From Chitinophagaceae bacterium DXS (GTDB lineage Bacteria; Bacteroidota; Bacteroidia; Chitinophagales; Chitinophagaceae), in the NCBI GenBank assembly GCA_030345135.1, contig CP128386.1, positions 2,877,677 to 2,941,676 of the forward strand: a stretch of 64,000 nucleotides of DNA. The letters are read 5' to 3'. Position 1 is the first letter of the stretch; every line of letters begins with the position of its first letter. The position numbers and the translations under genes are program-made. The notes under the pieces were generated by a model. The model searched no databases, was not told where the DNA came from, and saw only the letters and a list, made by a program, of their open reading frames with translations. Below, one piece after another: positions 16,204 to 26,649 of this stretch.

Positions 16204-17505
16204 TTATTGTTTGTATTTGTCGTGCTCGGCGTCGAATTTAGTGAACTTAGCATCATATTGATCGTAAGCTTTTACATCGCGACCTCTTGCTCTGTCTCTT
16301 TTCCAGCCATAAAGGTTTGCAAGATTGTCAACTGATCTGTTCAAACAGGTTGCTTCAGTTTTAGATCTTTCAGTTTTTGCTTTTAAGATCTCGTAAGATT
16401 TTTCCAGCCACTCAATTGACTTGTCAGCCAAAGGAACTTGCTGAGCCAGAATTGCATCTCTTTTTGCTTTCAGATCAGCGCCTTCACCTTTATAATCATA
16501 GAATTTCTCGTCAAGCGTGTTAAACTGGCTATAGTACATTACACCTGCGTTGTAGGCATACACACCATTCGCATCTTTTTCAAAGGCTTTAGAGAATGCA
16601 TCTGCTGCAAGTTGTTTAATTTCAATCTGTTGTGCGGAATCTAGCGATTTTAATTGTTCTTTATCTGTTGTCGCCAACATATCCGCATAACCTAAATATT
16701 GATCCGCAGTGGTCAATTTGCCTTCACCACTTTCTTTTTTGTATTTGTCCATGATCTGGGTGAGTGAGGATGAGCTACTCATATTACCCATTTCTACCTG
16801 GTTCCATACAGCGGCCTGGTCAGGATACAATTCTTTTGCCTGAGCAAGGGTAGCAGTGAATTTATCAGTCTGTTTGTTATTAGAATAATAATCAAGCATG
16901 TAACGATACATATCCATAAAATCCTTGCCACCAATTTTCAGCGCTGCAAGTTTTTCATAGTAACCAACTGCATCACCCATTTTACCGGCGTTCTGTGCAG
17001 CATAACCGGTATAAAGAACGGTGAAAGTATCGATCGCTGATTTGTTTGCGCTGAATCCATTTTTATTGATAAAATCGCCCATTTCTTCAGCAACTTTAAA
17101 ATATTTGAATGCTGAATCCCATTTGCTTCCCTGGAAAAACGTTTTACCGTTGTCGAATGATTTTGCATATAATGACGCAACCGGAGAAGCGCCGTATTGC
17201 TTCATTATTTTCAAATCAGGTTCCAGCTCTTTGTATTTCGCATACGCTTTATATGATACATCCAATGCTTCAGGATATTTGGAGCTTAAAGCATTGTCTG
17301 CATATAACGAACCGTAAACTGTTGATATCCAATAAAAAGTTTCCGCTTTGTCCGCAGATTTTTTGTTGGTGGCCAATGCATCTACCTCTTTTTTGGCATC
17401 TTCATATTTTTTGGTTTGGTTCAGCAGGGCCACTTTGGAATAATCCTGGCTAAAAGCTAGTAGACCAAAACCTGCAAAAACAACCGATAAAAAGATTTTT
17501 TTCAT
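16204..17505 (-). CDS. Exported tetratricopeptide-repeat protein
   Basis: A 433-residue protein with a Sec signal peptide (MKKIFLSVVFAGFGLLAFSQ, cleavage after about residue 19). The mature part is almost wholly helical and reads as irregular TPR pairs, for example AEEMGDFINKNG, AQNAGKMGDAVGYYEKLAAL, AKELYPDQAAVWNQVEMGN and ADKSIEWLEKSYEILKAKT. No enzymatic motif is visible. It begins 15 bases after gyrA stops on the same strand and ends at a hairpin terminator, so it is probably the second gene of a gyrA transcript, without an obvious functional tie to gyrase. Likely a periplasmic protein-binding scaffold. Confidence 0.8.
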   Translation of the reverse strand: MKKIFLSVVFAGFGLLAFSQDYSKVALLNQTKKYEDAKKEVDALATNKKSADKAETFYWISTVYGSLYADNALSSKYPEALDVSYKAYAKYKELEPDLKIMKQYGASPVASLYAKSFDNGKTFFQGSKWDSAFKYFKVAEEMGDFINKNGFSANKSAIDTFTVLYTGYAAQNAGKMGDAVGYYEKLAALKIGGKDFMDMYRYMLDYYSNNKQTDKFTATLAQAKELYPDQAAVWNQVEMGNMSSSSSLTQIMDKYKKESGEGKLTTADQYLGYADMLATTDKEQLKSLDSAQQIEIKQLAADAFSKAFEKDANGVYAYNAGVMYYSQFNTLDEKFYDYKGEGADLKAKRDAILAQQVPLADKSIEWLEKSYEILKAKTERSKTEATCLNRSVDNLANLYGWKRDRARGRDVKAYDQYDAKFTKFDAEHDKYKQ

Positions 17506-17520
17506 ACAAATTTTATTTAA

Positions 17521-20136
17521 TTATTGATTTTCAGGGGCTTCAGAAGGATTGTCAGAGTTTACATCTTCCTGGCCATTATCGTTATTTGTTTCTTCCTGCG
17601 TATTTACCTGTTCATCTGTTAGCTGTATTTCTACTACTTCAGTCTCTGTTTCCGTTTCCTGTTCATCAACCTTAGAAATTGCTGCAATCTCATCACCATC
17701 ATCAAGTCTTATCAACTTCACACCCTGGGTGGCTCTTCCCGCCTCTTTAATGCTGCTTACGGCAGTTCTGAGCGTAATTCCGGATTTACATGTAATGATA
17801 AGATCTTCTTTTTCAGTTACATCTAAAATTCCTACGAGCTTGCCTGTTTTTTCGGTAACATTTATGGTCTTTACACCTTTACCACCTCTGTTGGTGATTC
17901 TGTATTCATCGACCGGGGTACGTTTTCCGAAGCCTTTTTCGCTGACAACAAGAACGGTTTTAGAGGTATCGTCCTTATCTACACATATCATACCAATTAC
18001 CTCATCAGTTTCATCATCAACTTCTATACCACCTACGCCAATTGCCCCACGACCCGTTGCGCGAACTTTAAATTCTTCAAAGCGGATAGCCCTGCCGCTC
18101 TTTAAAGCAAGCATGATCTGTTCGTTTCCATTGGTCATTCTCGCTTCCAGCAGTTCATCCCCGTCAACGATTGTAATTGCATTAACACCGTTTGCCCTCG
18201 GACGGCTAAAGTCCTCAAGCGATGTTTTCTTGATAATACCTTTTTTGGTGCAAAGAACGATAAAGTGGTTTTCTACAAATTCCTTATCGCTTAATTTTTT
18301 AACTTCAATAATCGCTCTAACCTTGTCATCCTGAGGTATTTGTATTAAGTTCTGAATTGCACGACCCTTGGCTTGCTTTTCACCTTCAGGAATTTCGTAT
18401 ACTCTCAACCAATAACATCTACCCTTTTCAGTAAAGAATAACATGGTATCATGGGTTGATGCAACAAATAAATGTTCCACAAAGTCCTCTTCGCGGGTTT
18501 TGCTGCCTATCGCACCACGGCCACCTCTTCTTTGCTGGCGATATTCGGAAGCAGATGTTCTTTTGATATAACCTAAATGAGAAATAGTAATGATAACATC
18601 TTCATTTTCAATTAAATCTTCAATTCGCATTTCATCCCCTACGTACTGGATCTGGGTTCTGCGCTCGTCACCAAACTTCTCTTTTATTTCAATCAGCTCT
18701 TTCTTGATCAGATCGTATCTTAACTCTTCACTTCCCAATAGGGCTTCCAGGCCTTCGATAACTTTCATCAGGTTGTCAAATTCTTCTTTGATCTTTTCGC
18801 GCTCCATGCCTGTCAGACGCTGTAAACGCAATTCGAGAATTGCTTTGGCCTGGATCTCATCGATTCCCCAGCCGGCGTTGATCAAATTGTCTTTTGCCTG
18901 GTCAGGAGTAGCAGATTCGCGGATCAATCTGATCACTTCATCCAGGTGATCCAGTGCAATCAGGTAACCCTGTAAAATATGGGCTCTTTCTCTCGCCTTT
19001 CTTAATTCGAATTTTGCCCTTCTGATCACGATCTCCATACGGAAATCAATAAACTCAGCGATCAGGTCTTTCAGATTCAGAATTTTTGGACGGCCTTTAC
19101 TTAAAGCAACGTTGTTTATACCAAAACTGGTTTGCAGCTCGGTATACTTATATAGTTGATTTATAATAACATTAGCAACACCATCTCGTTTTAAATCTAA
19201 AACAATTCTGGTGCCATCGCGCATCGTACTTTCGTTGTTTACGTGAGCGATACCTTCAATTACCTTATCATTTACAAGCTGGCCAATTCTGTCTGTAAGT
19301 GAATCCCTGTTTACCTGGTAAGGTACTTCAGTAATGATGATCTGCTCGCGACCGCTCGGTTTTGTATCTACGTGACATTTACCACGCAGTACAACTCTGC
19401 CCCGGCCGGTCATCATTGCCTGACGCACACCGTCCATACCATAGATAATACCTCCTGTTGGAAAATCAGGGGCCTTAATATGTTTCATCAGGTCATCAAT
19501 GGTAGATTCCTTGTTTTCGATATACGCCACGCAGCCGTCCATTACTTCGGAAAGATTGTGAGGCATCATATTGGTAGCCATACCAACGGCAATACCGCTT
19601 GAACCGTTCAACAGCAAGTGAGGTACACGGGCAGGCAATACAGTTGGTTCTTCCAGTGAGTCGTCAAAGTTCAGCTGGAAATCAACTGTTTCTTTATCAA
19701 TATCAAGAAGGGAAGTTTCGGCAAGTCTCTGTAATCTGGCCTCCGTATAACGCATGGCAGCCGGCATATCACCATCCTGGTTTCCGAAGTTACCCTGGCC
19801 ATCAACCAACATGTAACGCATGCTCCATTCCTGTGCCATACGAACTAACGCATCATATACTGACGAGTCGCCATGCGGGTGGTATTTACCCAGCACTTCC
19901 CCTACTATACGGGCACATTTCTTATGTGCTTTGTTATAAGCCAGGCCAATCTCATTCATGGCATACAAGATGCGGCGGTGAACGGGTTTTAAACCGTCGC
20001 GTACATCTGGCAGGGCACGACCCACAATTACCGACATCGAATAGTCGATGTAAGCGGTTTTCATCTGTTCCTCGATATTCACCTGGATAATCCTGTCATT
20101 ATCACTCGTCTCCTGAGGCAGTAAATTTTCTTCCAT
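17521..20136 (-). CDS. gyrA: DNA gyrase subunit A
   Basis: Breakage-reunion subunit of the type II topoisomerase that introduces negative supercoils. Residues 26-50 ([20 protein letters not shown]) start the winged-helix core; the catalytic tyrosine is Tyr130 in [10 protein letters not shown]. The quinolone-resistance region reads [10 protein letters not shown] with Ser91 and Asp95 at the positions equivalent to E. coli Ser83 and Asp87, the sensitive-type residues. The GyrA box [10 protein letters not shown] (about 530) separates gyrase from topoisomerase IV ParC and is followed by the six-bladed C-terminal propeller. The last 50 residues are a very acidic Glu/Asp/Asn tail ([17 protein letters not shown]). 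Length 871 is normal. Confidence 0.97.
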   Translation of the reverse strand: MEENLLPQETSDNDRIIQVNIEEQMKTAYIDYSMSVIVGRALPDVRDGLKPVHRRILYAMNEIGLAYNKAHKKCARIVGEVLGKYHPHGDSSVYDALVRMAQEWSMRYMLVDGQGNFGNQDGDMPAAMRYTEARLQRLAETSLLDIDKETVDFQLNFDDSLEEPTVLPARVPHLLLNGSSGIAVGMATNMMPHNLSEVMDGCVAYIENKESTIDDLMKHIKAPDFPTGGIIYGMDGVRQAMMTGRGRVVLRGKCHVDTKPSGREQIIITEVPYQVNRDSLTDRIGQLVNDKVIEGIAHVNNESTMRDGTRIVLDLKRDGVANVIINQLYKYTELQTSFGINNVALSKGRPKILNLKDLIAEFIDFRMEIVIRRAKFELRKARERAHILQGYLIALDHLDEVIRLIRESATPDQAKDNLINAGWGIDEIQAKAILELRLQRLTGMEREKIKEEFDNLMKVIEGLEALLGSEELRYDLIKKELIEIKEKFGDERRTQIQYVGDEMRIEDLIENEDVIITISHLGYIKRTSASEYRQQRRGGRGAIGSKTREEDFVEHLFVASTHDTMLFFTEKGRCYWLRVYEIPEGEKQAKGRAIQNLIQIPQDDKVRAIIEVKKLSDKEFVENHFIVLCTKKGIIKKTSLEDFSRPRANGVNAITIVDGDELLEARMTNGNEQIMLALKSGRAIRFEEFKVRATGRGAIGVGGIEVDDETDEVIGMICVDKDDTSKTVLVVSEKGFGKRTPVDEYRITNRGGKGVKTINVTEKTGKLVGILDVTEKEDLIITCKSGITLRTAVSSIKEAGRATQGVKLIRLDDGDEIAAISKVDEQETETETEVVEIQLTDEQVNTQEETNNDNGQEDVNSDNPSEAPENQ

Positions 20137-20178
20137 CTGTAATAATTCTTATAATTAAATGAACCCTTTTAAGGTCTG

Positions 20179-20186
20179 CAAATCTA
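20179..20186 (-). promoter_or_regulatory. Possible -7 element for gyrA
   Basis: TAGATTTG on the minus strand fits TAnnTTTG exactly and lies 42 bases before the gyrA ATG, but no TTG is found at the right distance upstream, so this is tentative. Confidence 0.4.
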
Positions 20187-20345
20187 ATTGTTTGCCATCT
20201 AATTAGGATAGAAAATGTGTGAAAAATGGGGCATATCCGGCGATTTTTCGCAAATAAATTCCCTGGCAGGGTTTTCAGATCATTTTTTTGAAAAAGGGCG
20301 GTTAAAAAACAGAATTTGGCTTTTTGTTGCAGATGGGCCTACATG

Positions 20346-20372
20346 AAAAAGCAGGATGAAAAATCATCCTGC
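20346..20372 (-). terminator. Terminator of pta-ackA
   Basis: On the minus strand GCAGGATGA (20372-20364) and TCATCCTGC (20359-20351) form a perfect nine-pair stem with a four-base loop, followed by five T residues. It lies 17 bases after the ackA stop. Confidence 0.85.
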
Positions 20373-20389
20373 CTCTACCACATTTAAGG

Positions 20390-21598
20390 TTATTTGTTGG
20401 TTTCCATCAATTGATAACATTGTCGCGCAATTTCCATTTCCTCGTTAGTCGGAATAACAAGTATTTTTACTTTGGACGATGTGTGGCTGATGTCTTTTAC
20501 ACCTTTTATACCTGTGGCCCGGTTTTTCTCTTTATCCATAACAATTCCCAGGGCATCTAAGTTACTGCAGATACGTTCGCGGGTATTAACATCGTTCTCT
20601 CCGACTCCGGCAGTAAACACAACTGCATCAACACCGTTTAAGGCGGCGATATATGAGCCAATGTATTTTTGTGCCCTGTAAGCGTATATATCCATTGCAA
20701 GAACTGCATCGTGACCATTTTCTTCAACTGCTTTGTTGATATCGCGCATATCATTTGCGCCGGTTAACCCGAGCATTCCGCTTTCCTTATTTAATATATT
20801 ATTGACCTGCTCAACACTGATCCCCATTTCACGGACCATGTGAAAGATAATGGACTGATCTATATCTCCGGCACGCGTACCCATTACCAAACCATTCATC
20901 GGTCCCAACCCCATCGATGTATCAATACATTTTCCATCTTTTACAGCAGCAACGCTGCAACCATTTCCCAGGTGGAGTGTAATAACTTTTATGTCTTTCT
21001 TTTGAAGATACTCCTCTGCTTTTGCCGATACATACTTATGGCTGGTTCCATGAAAACCGTAAGCTCTAATACCATTTTCCTTATAAAACTTGTTGGGAAT
21101 GGCATAACGGAATGCTTTTTCGGGCATGGTCTGGTGAAAGGAAGTATCAAAGACTGCTATTTGTTTTGCAGCTGGAAATACTTTTTCAGCTACTTCTATT
21201 CCCCGGTAGTTCGCCGGGTTGTGCAATGGTGCAAGAGGGAAAAGCTTTTTTATTTCCTCTTTCACACTTTCGGTAACGACAGAAATGTTAGAGAATTTTT
21301 CTCCGCCATGTACAACCCTATGCCCTACTGCACTAATTTCCGATGTGTCTTTTATTACGCCAATCTTACTGTCGGTTAATAGATCTACTACTGCCTGCAA
21401 TCCTTCAACATGGTTTCGGATATGCGATTGGGCCTCGTGCTTCTGCTTTTCGTTGTCCTTATAAGTATTGTGTGTAATAGTGGCATCACCGGAACCAATC
21501 CTTTCAACAATGCCGCTGCAGGCTAATGCTTCTTCCGGCATTTTAATCATCTGGTATTTAATGGAAGAACTTCCGGAATTAATAACAAAAATATTCAT
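20390..21598 (-). CDS. ackA: Acetate kinase
   Basis: Converts acetyl phosphate and ADP to acetate and ATP (reversible), the ATP-yielding half of the Pta-Ack pathway. The ASKHA-fold signatures are all present: NSGSSSIKYQMI (residues 7-18), VGHRVVHGGEKF (about 89-100), FDTSFHQTMP with the catalytic Asp, YGFHGTSHKYV and HLGNGCSVAAV, and GVGENDVNTRERIC near the C-terminus. At 402 residues it is full length. It follows pta by 58 bases on the same strand and ends at a strong hairpin terminator, so pta-ackA form a simple operon. Confidence 0.97.
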   Translation of the reverse strand: MNIFVINSGSSSIKYQMIKMPEEALACSGIVERIGSGDATITHNTYKDNEKQKHEAQSHIRNHVEGLQAVVDLLTDSKIGVIKDTSEISAVGHRVVHGGEKFSNISVVTESVKEEIKKLFPLAPLHNPANYRGIEVAEKVFPAAKQIAVFDTSFHQTMPEKAFRYAIPNKFYKENGIRAYGFHGTSHKYVSAKAEEYLQKKDIKVITLHLGNGCSVAAVKDGKCIDTSMGLGPMNGLVMGTRAGDIDQSIIFHMVREMGISVEQVNNILNKESGMLGLTGANDMRDINKAVEENGHDAVLAMDIYAYRAQKYIGSYIAALNGVDAVVFTAGVGENDVNTRERICSNLDALGIVMDKEKNRATGIKGVKDISHTSSKVKILVIPTNEEMEIARQCYQLMETNK

Positions 21599-21656
21599 GT
21601 AAAAAATTGCATTTTATCTGGTGTTTCAAAAAGTTCTGGTCTTTGCTGCTTATTAT

Positions 21657-23744
21657 TTATTGTGCCTGGATGGCTGTAATTACCACAGTATTAAATATAT
21701 CGTCCACAGTGCAGCCGCGGCTTAGGTCATTAACCGGTTTGTTCAAACCCTGTAACATCGGGCCAATAGCTACGGCACCGGTTTCACGCTGAACGGCCTT
21801 ATAAGTATTGTTACCGGTATTCAGATCCGGGAAGATCAAAACACTTGCTTGCCCGGCCACTTCAGAATCCGGGAGTTTTTGACGTCCCACCTGTTCGTCT
21901 ACTGCCGCATCATATTGAATAGGACCTTCGATCTTCAGATCCGGACGGCGTTGTTTGACGAGCTCTGTCGCACGTCTTACTTTCTCAACATCCTCACCTT
22001 GTCCGGACGCACCAGAAGAGTAAGATAACATGGCGATCTTTGGGTCAATGCCAAAATTGATACTGCTTTCAGCAGAAGAAATGGCTATTTCTGCAAGTTC
22101 TTCCGCAGTAGGATTAGGAACAACCGCACAATCGCCAAATACGCAAACGCGATCCGGCAGGCACATAAAGAAAACAGAGGACACTGTTGACACTCCCGGT
22201 TTTGTTTTTACAAACTGCAATGCGGGGCGTATTGTATGCTGGGTAGTGTGGACAGCGCCGGAAACCATGCCATCTGCATGCCCCTTGTAAACCATCATCG
22301 TTCCGAAGTAGGAAACATCAGTCATCATGTCTCTTGCCATATCTTCGGTTATGTTCTTACTTTTTCTAAGTTCATAGAGTGTATTCACGTAATCCGGATA
22401 GTATTCAGCGTCTACAGGATTAATGATACGGATCTGTGACTGATCAAAATTCAGATTAAGGCGTTTTATAGATGCTTCAACTTCCCTTGGGTCGCCAAGA
22501 ATTGTAAGTGTAACAACCTCGTTGATGATAAGTTTTGATGCAGCAATCAGTATTCTGTCATCATTTCCTTCAGGCAACACAATATGTTTCTTTTGTGCTT
22601 TCGCGCGGTGTACCAGTTTATATTGGAACATACGCGGCGTAATACCCGAAGGCTGGAAGTTCATCATTTTTTCTTCGAGCGCTTCTACATTAATGTATTT
22701 TTCAAATGTTGAAAGAACCAGCTCAATTTTCTGCACATTGCCCGGGTATATCCTGGACTTAATAGACCCGATGACATTTGTTGCTTCAAATGTTCCTTTT
22801 TCGACGGCGACAATTGGGAGAACAGATGGAGAACCTTCTATAAGACTGGCAATGGGAGGCTCCGGTTCCAGGCCACCTGTAAGCACAATACCTGCAACAA
22901 GAGGGTAGTTTTGTGAAATATTCGCCAGTAACGCTCCGATCATTATATCACCTCTGTCGCCCGGAGTAACGATAAGCGTATTTTCTTTTAATCTGGTCAG
23001 GCAATTCTCCAACTGCATCGCGCCCACTATAAAATTAGAAACAGGATTGGTTAACTGGCCTTCTCCAAACAACACTTTCCCTTTTAGATTTTCAGCTATC
23101 TCCTGCATGGTGGGCGCACTCAGTTTGGCATCCTCGGGCATCACTGATAAAACAACGTCGCCCGGCAACTGCTGCGAAAGTAATGCTTCCACGTCGCTGA
23201 CCTGGTCCGGACTTACCTTGTTCACTACGATCATTAACACCTTTACATCTCTTTCGGCAAACGCATTGTAAGCGCTGGTAACGTTATTGATAATGCCGGC
23301 CGTGGATCTGTTTCGCCCGGATTCGACAACTATTGCCGGAATACCCAGGTTTTTAGCAATATGTACATTAATGTTGAATTCAAAAGCCGCACCTTCACCC
23401 AGATAATCACTGCCTTCAACAACCGTAAAGTCACACCGCTCCTCCAGTTTTTTGTATTTGGCGATAATTGTGTCGATAATCTCACTTCTTTTATTCTCAT
23501 CTGCATATTTTAACACGTCATTTCGTGTAAACGCATAAGCATCCTCATAGGTAAATGGCAGATTAAAATATTGTATAATGGTATCAATATGCACGTCCCT
23601 GGCAATCTGGGGATCTGATTCAATAACAGGTTTAAAGTAACCAATCTTTTGCGCTTTGCTCAGCAACAGATTCATAAGACCAAGACTTACGACAGATTTA
23701 CCGCTATAGGCTTCGGTAGTGGCAATGTAGATGGCATTTGACAT
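21657..23744 (-). CDS. pta: Phosphate acetyltransferase (long, three-domain form)
   Basis: Transfers acetyl from acetyl-CoA to phosphate. From ATG at 23744 the protein has 695 residues; a further upstream ATG at 23843 would add a hydrophobic leader not seen in this family. Order of domains: N-terminal BioD-like P-loop region (IATTEAYSGKSVVSLGL, about residues 5-21), DRTGG domain in the middle (VTPGDRGDIMIGALLANIS, about 265-285), and the C-terminal catalytic PTA_PTB domain (about 365-690) with KGHADGMVSGAVHTT and MLSYSSGASGQGEDVEKVR. The three-domain form is the one regulated by metabolites in enterics. First gene of pta-ackA. Confidence 0.96.
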   Translation of the reverse strand: MSNAIYIATTEAYSGKSVVSLGLMNLLLSKAQKIGYFKPVIESDPQIARDVHIDTIIQYFNLPFTYEDAYAFTRNDVLKYADENKRSEIIDTIIAKYKKLEERCDFTVVEGSDYLGEGAAFEFNINVHIAKNLGIPAIVVESGRNRSTAGIINNVTSAYNAFAERDVKVLMIVVNKVSPDQVSDVEALLSQQLPGDVVLSVMPEDAKLSAPTMQEIAENLKGKVLFGEGQLTNPVSNFIVGAMQLENCLTRLKENTLIVTPGDRGDIMIGALLANISQNYPLVAGIVLTGGLEPEPPIASLIEGSPSVLPIVAVEKGTFEATNVIGSIKSRIYPGNVQKIELVLSTFEKYINVEALEEKMMNFQPSGITPRMFQYKLVHRAKAQKKHIVLPEGNDDRILIAASKLIINEVVTLTILGDPREVEASIKRLNLNFDQSQIRIINPVDAEYYPDYVNTLYELRKSKNITEDMARDMMTDVSYFGTMMVYKGHADGMVSGAVHTTQHTIRPALQFVKTKPGVSTVSSVFFMCLPDRVCVFGDCAVVPNPTAEELAEIAISSAESSINFGIDPKIAMLSYSSGASGQGEDVEKVRRATELVKQRRPDLKIEGPIQYDAAVDEQVGRQKLPDSEVAGQASVLIFPDLNTGNNTYKAVQRETGAVAIGPMLQGLNKPVNDLSRGCTVDDIFNTVVITAIQAQ

Positions 23745-24066
23745 ATATGACGAACTGGTTTTATAAAAGCAAAATAGCGTTAAACTGAAGGAAAAAAATC
23801 TGACAAATATCAGTGGTAAATTGCAATCGGAAACGTAAAGCAATCTCCAGGTCTAATTATTTCCTTATATATAACCGGATTTTACATCCTGGAAAGCATC
23901 ACTTCAAAAACCGGAATACACAATAAACACCCGGGATACATTAATGGTTGTTCCGTTATATATGTAAGGTATGATTTTTCATTATTTTTTTGATAACCGG
24001 TAGCAACTCAGCATGAAAATTGCTTTATCTTCAAAAAGAAATTTTCACTTTAAAACACACACTTTT

Positions 24067-24603
24067 ATGAAAAAACTTTTTGCCCTTCTGGCAATATCAG
24101 CGGTTGCTTTGTCCTCTGTAAAAGCTATAGCCCAGGATGATAAATCAAAAAGGCCCAGCCCTCCTGCAAAAGTTTCTCAAAAGATCAACAGCGGTGCAAC
24201 TATCACGATCGATTACAGCCAGCCCGCGGTAAAAGGAAGAACAATTGGTAAAGATCTTGAGCCTATGACTGGAAAAGTTTGGCGCACAGGTGCCAATGAA
24301 GCCACTGTTTTTGAAACTGATAAAGCTGTAACTGTTGAAGGAAAGTCGTTACCGGCAGGAAAATATGCATTTTTTACAAAAATGAATGCTGATAATACGT
24401 GGACTTTGATCTTTAATAAAGTTTGGAAAACCTGGGGCGCTTTCGATTATGAGTCAAAAAACAAGGATCAGGATGCACTACAGGTGAATGTTAAGTCTGC
24501 TAAAGCCTCTCCTTTTGCTGAGCGCCTGACTTTCAATGTAGACAAAAGCGGAAAGGTTTCTTTTGTGTGGGGAGATTATCTTGTGGCGTTTAATGTAAAA
24601 TAG
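24067..24603 (+). CDS. DUF2911 exported protein
   Basis: A 178-residue protein with a Sec signal peptide (MKKLFALLAISAVALSSVKA, cleavage near AIA-QD). The mature part is a DUF2911 domain, a beta-rich family common in Bacteroidota: DYSQPAVKGRTIGK, GKVWRTGANEATVFETDK, LPAGKYAFFTKMN, TWTLIFNKVWKTWGAFDY and a final FVWGDYLVAFNVK. I start it at 24067 because the signal peptide begins there; the in-frame ATG at 24013 would add an unrelated 18 residues. Function is not established for the family. Single-gene transcript ended by a good terminator. Confidence 0.92.
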   Translation: MKKLFALLAISAVALSSVKAIAQDDKSKRPSPPAKVSQKINSGATITIDYSQPAVKGRTIGKDLEPMTGKVWRTGANEATVFETDKAVTVEGKSLPAGKYAFFTKMNADNTWTLIFNKVWKTWGAFDYESKNKDQDALQVNVKSAKASPFAERLTFNVDKSGKVSFVWGDYLVAFNVK

Positions 24604-24634
24604 CTGAATAGCTGGTTCTGCAGATAGTTATTGA

Positions 24635-24664
24635 AGAGGTGGTAGCGATACCGCCTCTTTTTTT
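24635..24664 (+). terminator. Terminator after the DUF2911 gene
   Basis: AGAGGTGGTA (24635-24644), loop GCGA, TACCGCCTCT (24649-24658), with one G-U pair, then a run of T to 24664. Confidence 0.85.
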
Positions 24665-24795
24665 GTGCGTTTATTTTGACTGACTTACCCAATTATACTG
24701 TAATGCAGAATATTTAAAAGATTCAACCGGACAAAAACAAATTCAGTTAATCATACAGCTTTACCTAGTTTTGCAGGCTGTAAATGAGATGAAAT

Positions 24796-25149
24796 ATGTT
24801 GATATTCCGAGAAATTACCTTTGATTCAGCGCACTTTCTTACCAATGTTCCTGAAGACCATAAATGCAGGCAAATGCACGGCCACACTTATCACCTTAAG
24901 GTTTTTATTGAAGGCAAACTTCAAAAGGAAGGCTGGGTGCTTGATTTTAAGGTATTAAAAGATGTGATGCTTCCTGTAATAGATCAATTGGATCATAAAG
25001 TACTGAATGATGTGAAAGGGTTGGAAAATCCAACATGTGAAAACGTGATCGTGTGGATATGGAACTCCCTGAAACCGCAACTACCGGGATTGAAGCGGCT
25101 GGAATTGAGCGAAACACCTACTTCGGGTGCTATTTACGAAGGGGATTAA
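24796..25149 (+). CDS. queD: 6-carboxy-5,6,7,8-tetrahydropterin synthase
   Basis: A 117-residue member of the 6-pyruvoyl-tetrahydropterin synthase family; in bacteria this form makes 6-carboxytetrahydropterin, a precursor of queuosine. Zinc ligands are His13 (DSAHFL) and His28/His30 in CRQMHGHTYHL; the catalytic Cys is Cys24 in that same stretch. QLDHKVLND supplies the catalytic Asp/His pair, and ELSETPTSGAIYEG near the C-terminus holds the pterin-anchoring Glu. No other queuosine gene is nearby, and no preQ1 riboswitch was recognised upstream. Confidence 0.93.
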   Translation: MLIFREITFDSAHFLTNVPEDHKCRQMHGHTYHLKVFIEGKLQKEGWVLDFKVLKDVMLPVIDQLDHKVLNDVKGLENPTCENVIVWIWNSLKPQLPGLKRLELSETPTSGAIYEGD

Positions 25150-25273
25150 TGCCGAGACAGATACTTCATATTAAATAAATAATAAGTGTGCCTGAATATT
25201 TCCAGTGCACACTTTTTTTATGTACTTTTCGCCTGTAATTCATCCAAACATAAACCACGTACCTCCAATTATT

Positions 25274-25582
25274 ATGAAACAAGTCCTAAACTCGACAAGT
25301 TTAGCATTTTTGTTATTTGCAGTCTCATGCAAAGCAACACATTCTTCCTATGCACGGGCAGTCTACGATAGTCAGCTGGTAAGCACAGGTAACGCTCATA
25401 GCGGCCATGCCGTTTTAATCAACCATTACACACAACGGAAAGCAAGATGCTACGTGCTGAAAAAAGTTACAACTGAAGACGGCACTTTCATTTTTGTTGA
25501 CTCAAAGTCTGCGAAACAACTGGGTATTAATTATACCAACTCAGCGCCGGTAGAAGTATTGAGCATGACCGTGGAGCAGTAG
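25274..25582 (+). CDS. Small lipoprotein of unknown function
   Basis: From ATG at 25274 (MKQVLNSTSLAFLLFAVSC) a 102-residue protein with a type II signal sequence; the lipobox is FAVSC with Cys19. The mature part (VLINHYTQRKARCYVLKKVT and INYTNSAPVEVLSM) reads as a short beta domain, faintly like the RlpA-type double-psi barrel, but it is too short for that to be claimed. An in-frame ATG at 25205 would add residues without a signal sequence in the right place. Stands alone between queD and a methyltransferase gene. Confidence 0.7.
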   Translation: MKQVLNSTSLAFLLFAVSCKATHSSYARAVYDSQLVSTGNAHSGHAVLINHYTQRKARCYVLKKVTTEDGTFIFVDSKSAKQLGINYTNSAPVEVLSMTVEQ

Positions 25583-25720
25583 ACATTCTGTGAATTAGGG
25601 AGTTCCTTACCGATCAGCTTTTATCTTATCCAATTCCAATATCCGATTTTTTAAGTCCCGGATTTATAGCCTTCCACCCGGAAGTTTTGCCGGCCAACAA
25701 TGCCTATTATTGCAAAATAA

Positions 25721-26434
25721 ATGAACGACATGGCAGATGTGTTAGGCGAAGCTATATCTGATTATTATCATGACCAGATGTCAGGAAAGTTATGGATTCA
25801 CAATAAGTACGGACCCAAAGAAGAAATGCCCGTAGATACTTACTTCAGATCAGGCGATAATTTTTCGGATCTGGAAGTTTTAGCCATGCATTTGTGTAAG
25901 GGAAGAATACTGGATATCGGCGCCGGAGCCGGAAGCCATTCTCTTGAGTTACAGAAAAAGCATGAGGATGTTACAGCCCTCGAAATATCTCCGCTCGCCG
26001 CAAATGTGATTAATCAGCGGGGTGTCCGGCAAGTGGTTAATGACGATATATTTTCATTTAACGGAAAGGGATTTGATACACTGTTACTTTTAATGAATGG
26101 TATTGGTTTGACCGCAAGTATTTCCGGTTTGAAAAAGTTTCTGAGTTATGCAAAATTAATGTTGAACAAAGACGGACAGCTTATTTTCGATTCTTCTGAT
26201 ATAGCATATTTGTACGACGGTGAGCGGCCCGAGCGTACTCCGGCCTCGGCCGGTTATTATGGTGAGATCTTGTATCGTTACGAGTACAAAAAGCAGAAAA
26301 CCGACTGGTTTACCTGGCTATATATCGATCAGCACACAATGGCACGCGTGGCGGCAGAAGCTGGATGGAACTGTGAAATTTTGCTTGAAGATGAATACGA
26401 TCAATATCTCGCACGGCTGACGGTGCGTTCTTAG
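25721..26434 (+). CDS. Class I SAM-dependent methyltransferase
   Basis: A 237-residue cytosolic protein. Motif I for S-adenosylmethionine binding is GRILDIGAGAGSHSLEL (about residues 56-72), followed by the acidic end of strand 2 in VTALEISPLAANVI and motif for strand 4 in FDTLLLLMNGIGLT. The N-terminal block MSGKLWIHNKYGPKEEMPVD is typical of a Bacteroidota subfamily of small-molecule methyltransferases, but the substrate cannot be named from sequence. There is no coupled gene. Start at 25721; the Met at 25730 is an equally possible start. Confidence 0.82.
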   Translation: MNDMADVLGEAISDYYHDQMSGKLWIHNKYGPKEEMPVDTYFRSGDNFSDLEVLAMHLCKGRILDIGAGAGSHSLELQKKHEDVTALEISPLAANVINQRGVRQVVNDDIFSFNGKGFDTLLLLMNGIGLTASISGLKKFLSYAKLMLNKDGQLIFDSSDIAYLYDGERPERTPASAGYYGEILYRYEYKKQKTDWFTWLYIDQHTMARVAAEAGWNCEILLEDEYDQYLARLTVRS

Positions 26435-26649
26435 TGATCTTAAGACGGATGTTAAGTCAAAAGTAAAAAGGCAAAAGTAAAAATCCTCAATTGTGTTATT
26501 TACGGGCTTTTAAAACAGCAGACGATAATGCTAAATAATATGGCAGTAACCTGATTGTTTTTTTGTGGAATTGCCGTTAAGATTTGTCTTTGTGGACTAT
26601 GATATAACTTCGTCCATCGAATAAATTCTCCACCCGATATTAATAAATT

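Noticed and set aside
17549-18334. 261-residue Ser-rich plus-strand frame opposite the end of gyrA
   Set aside because: Antisense of the Glu/Asp-rich GyrA tail, which forces Ser codons; no independent evidence.
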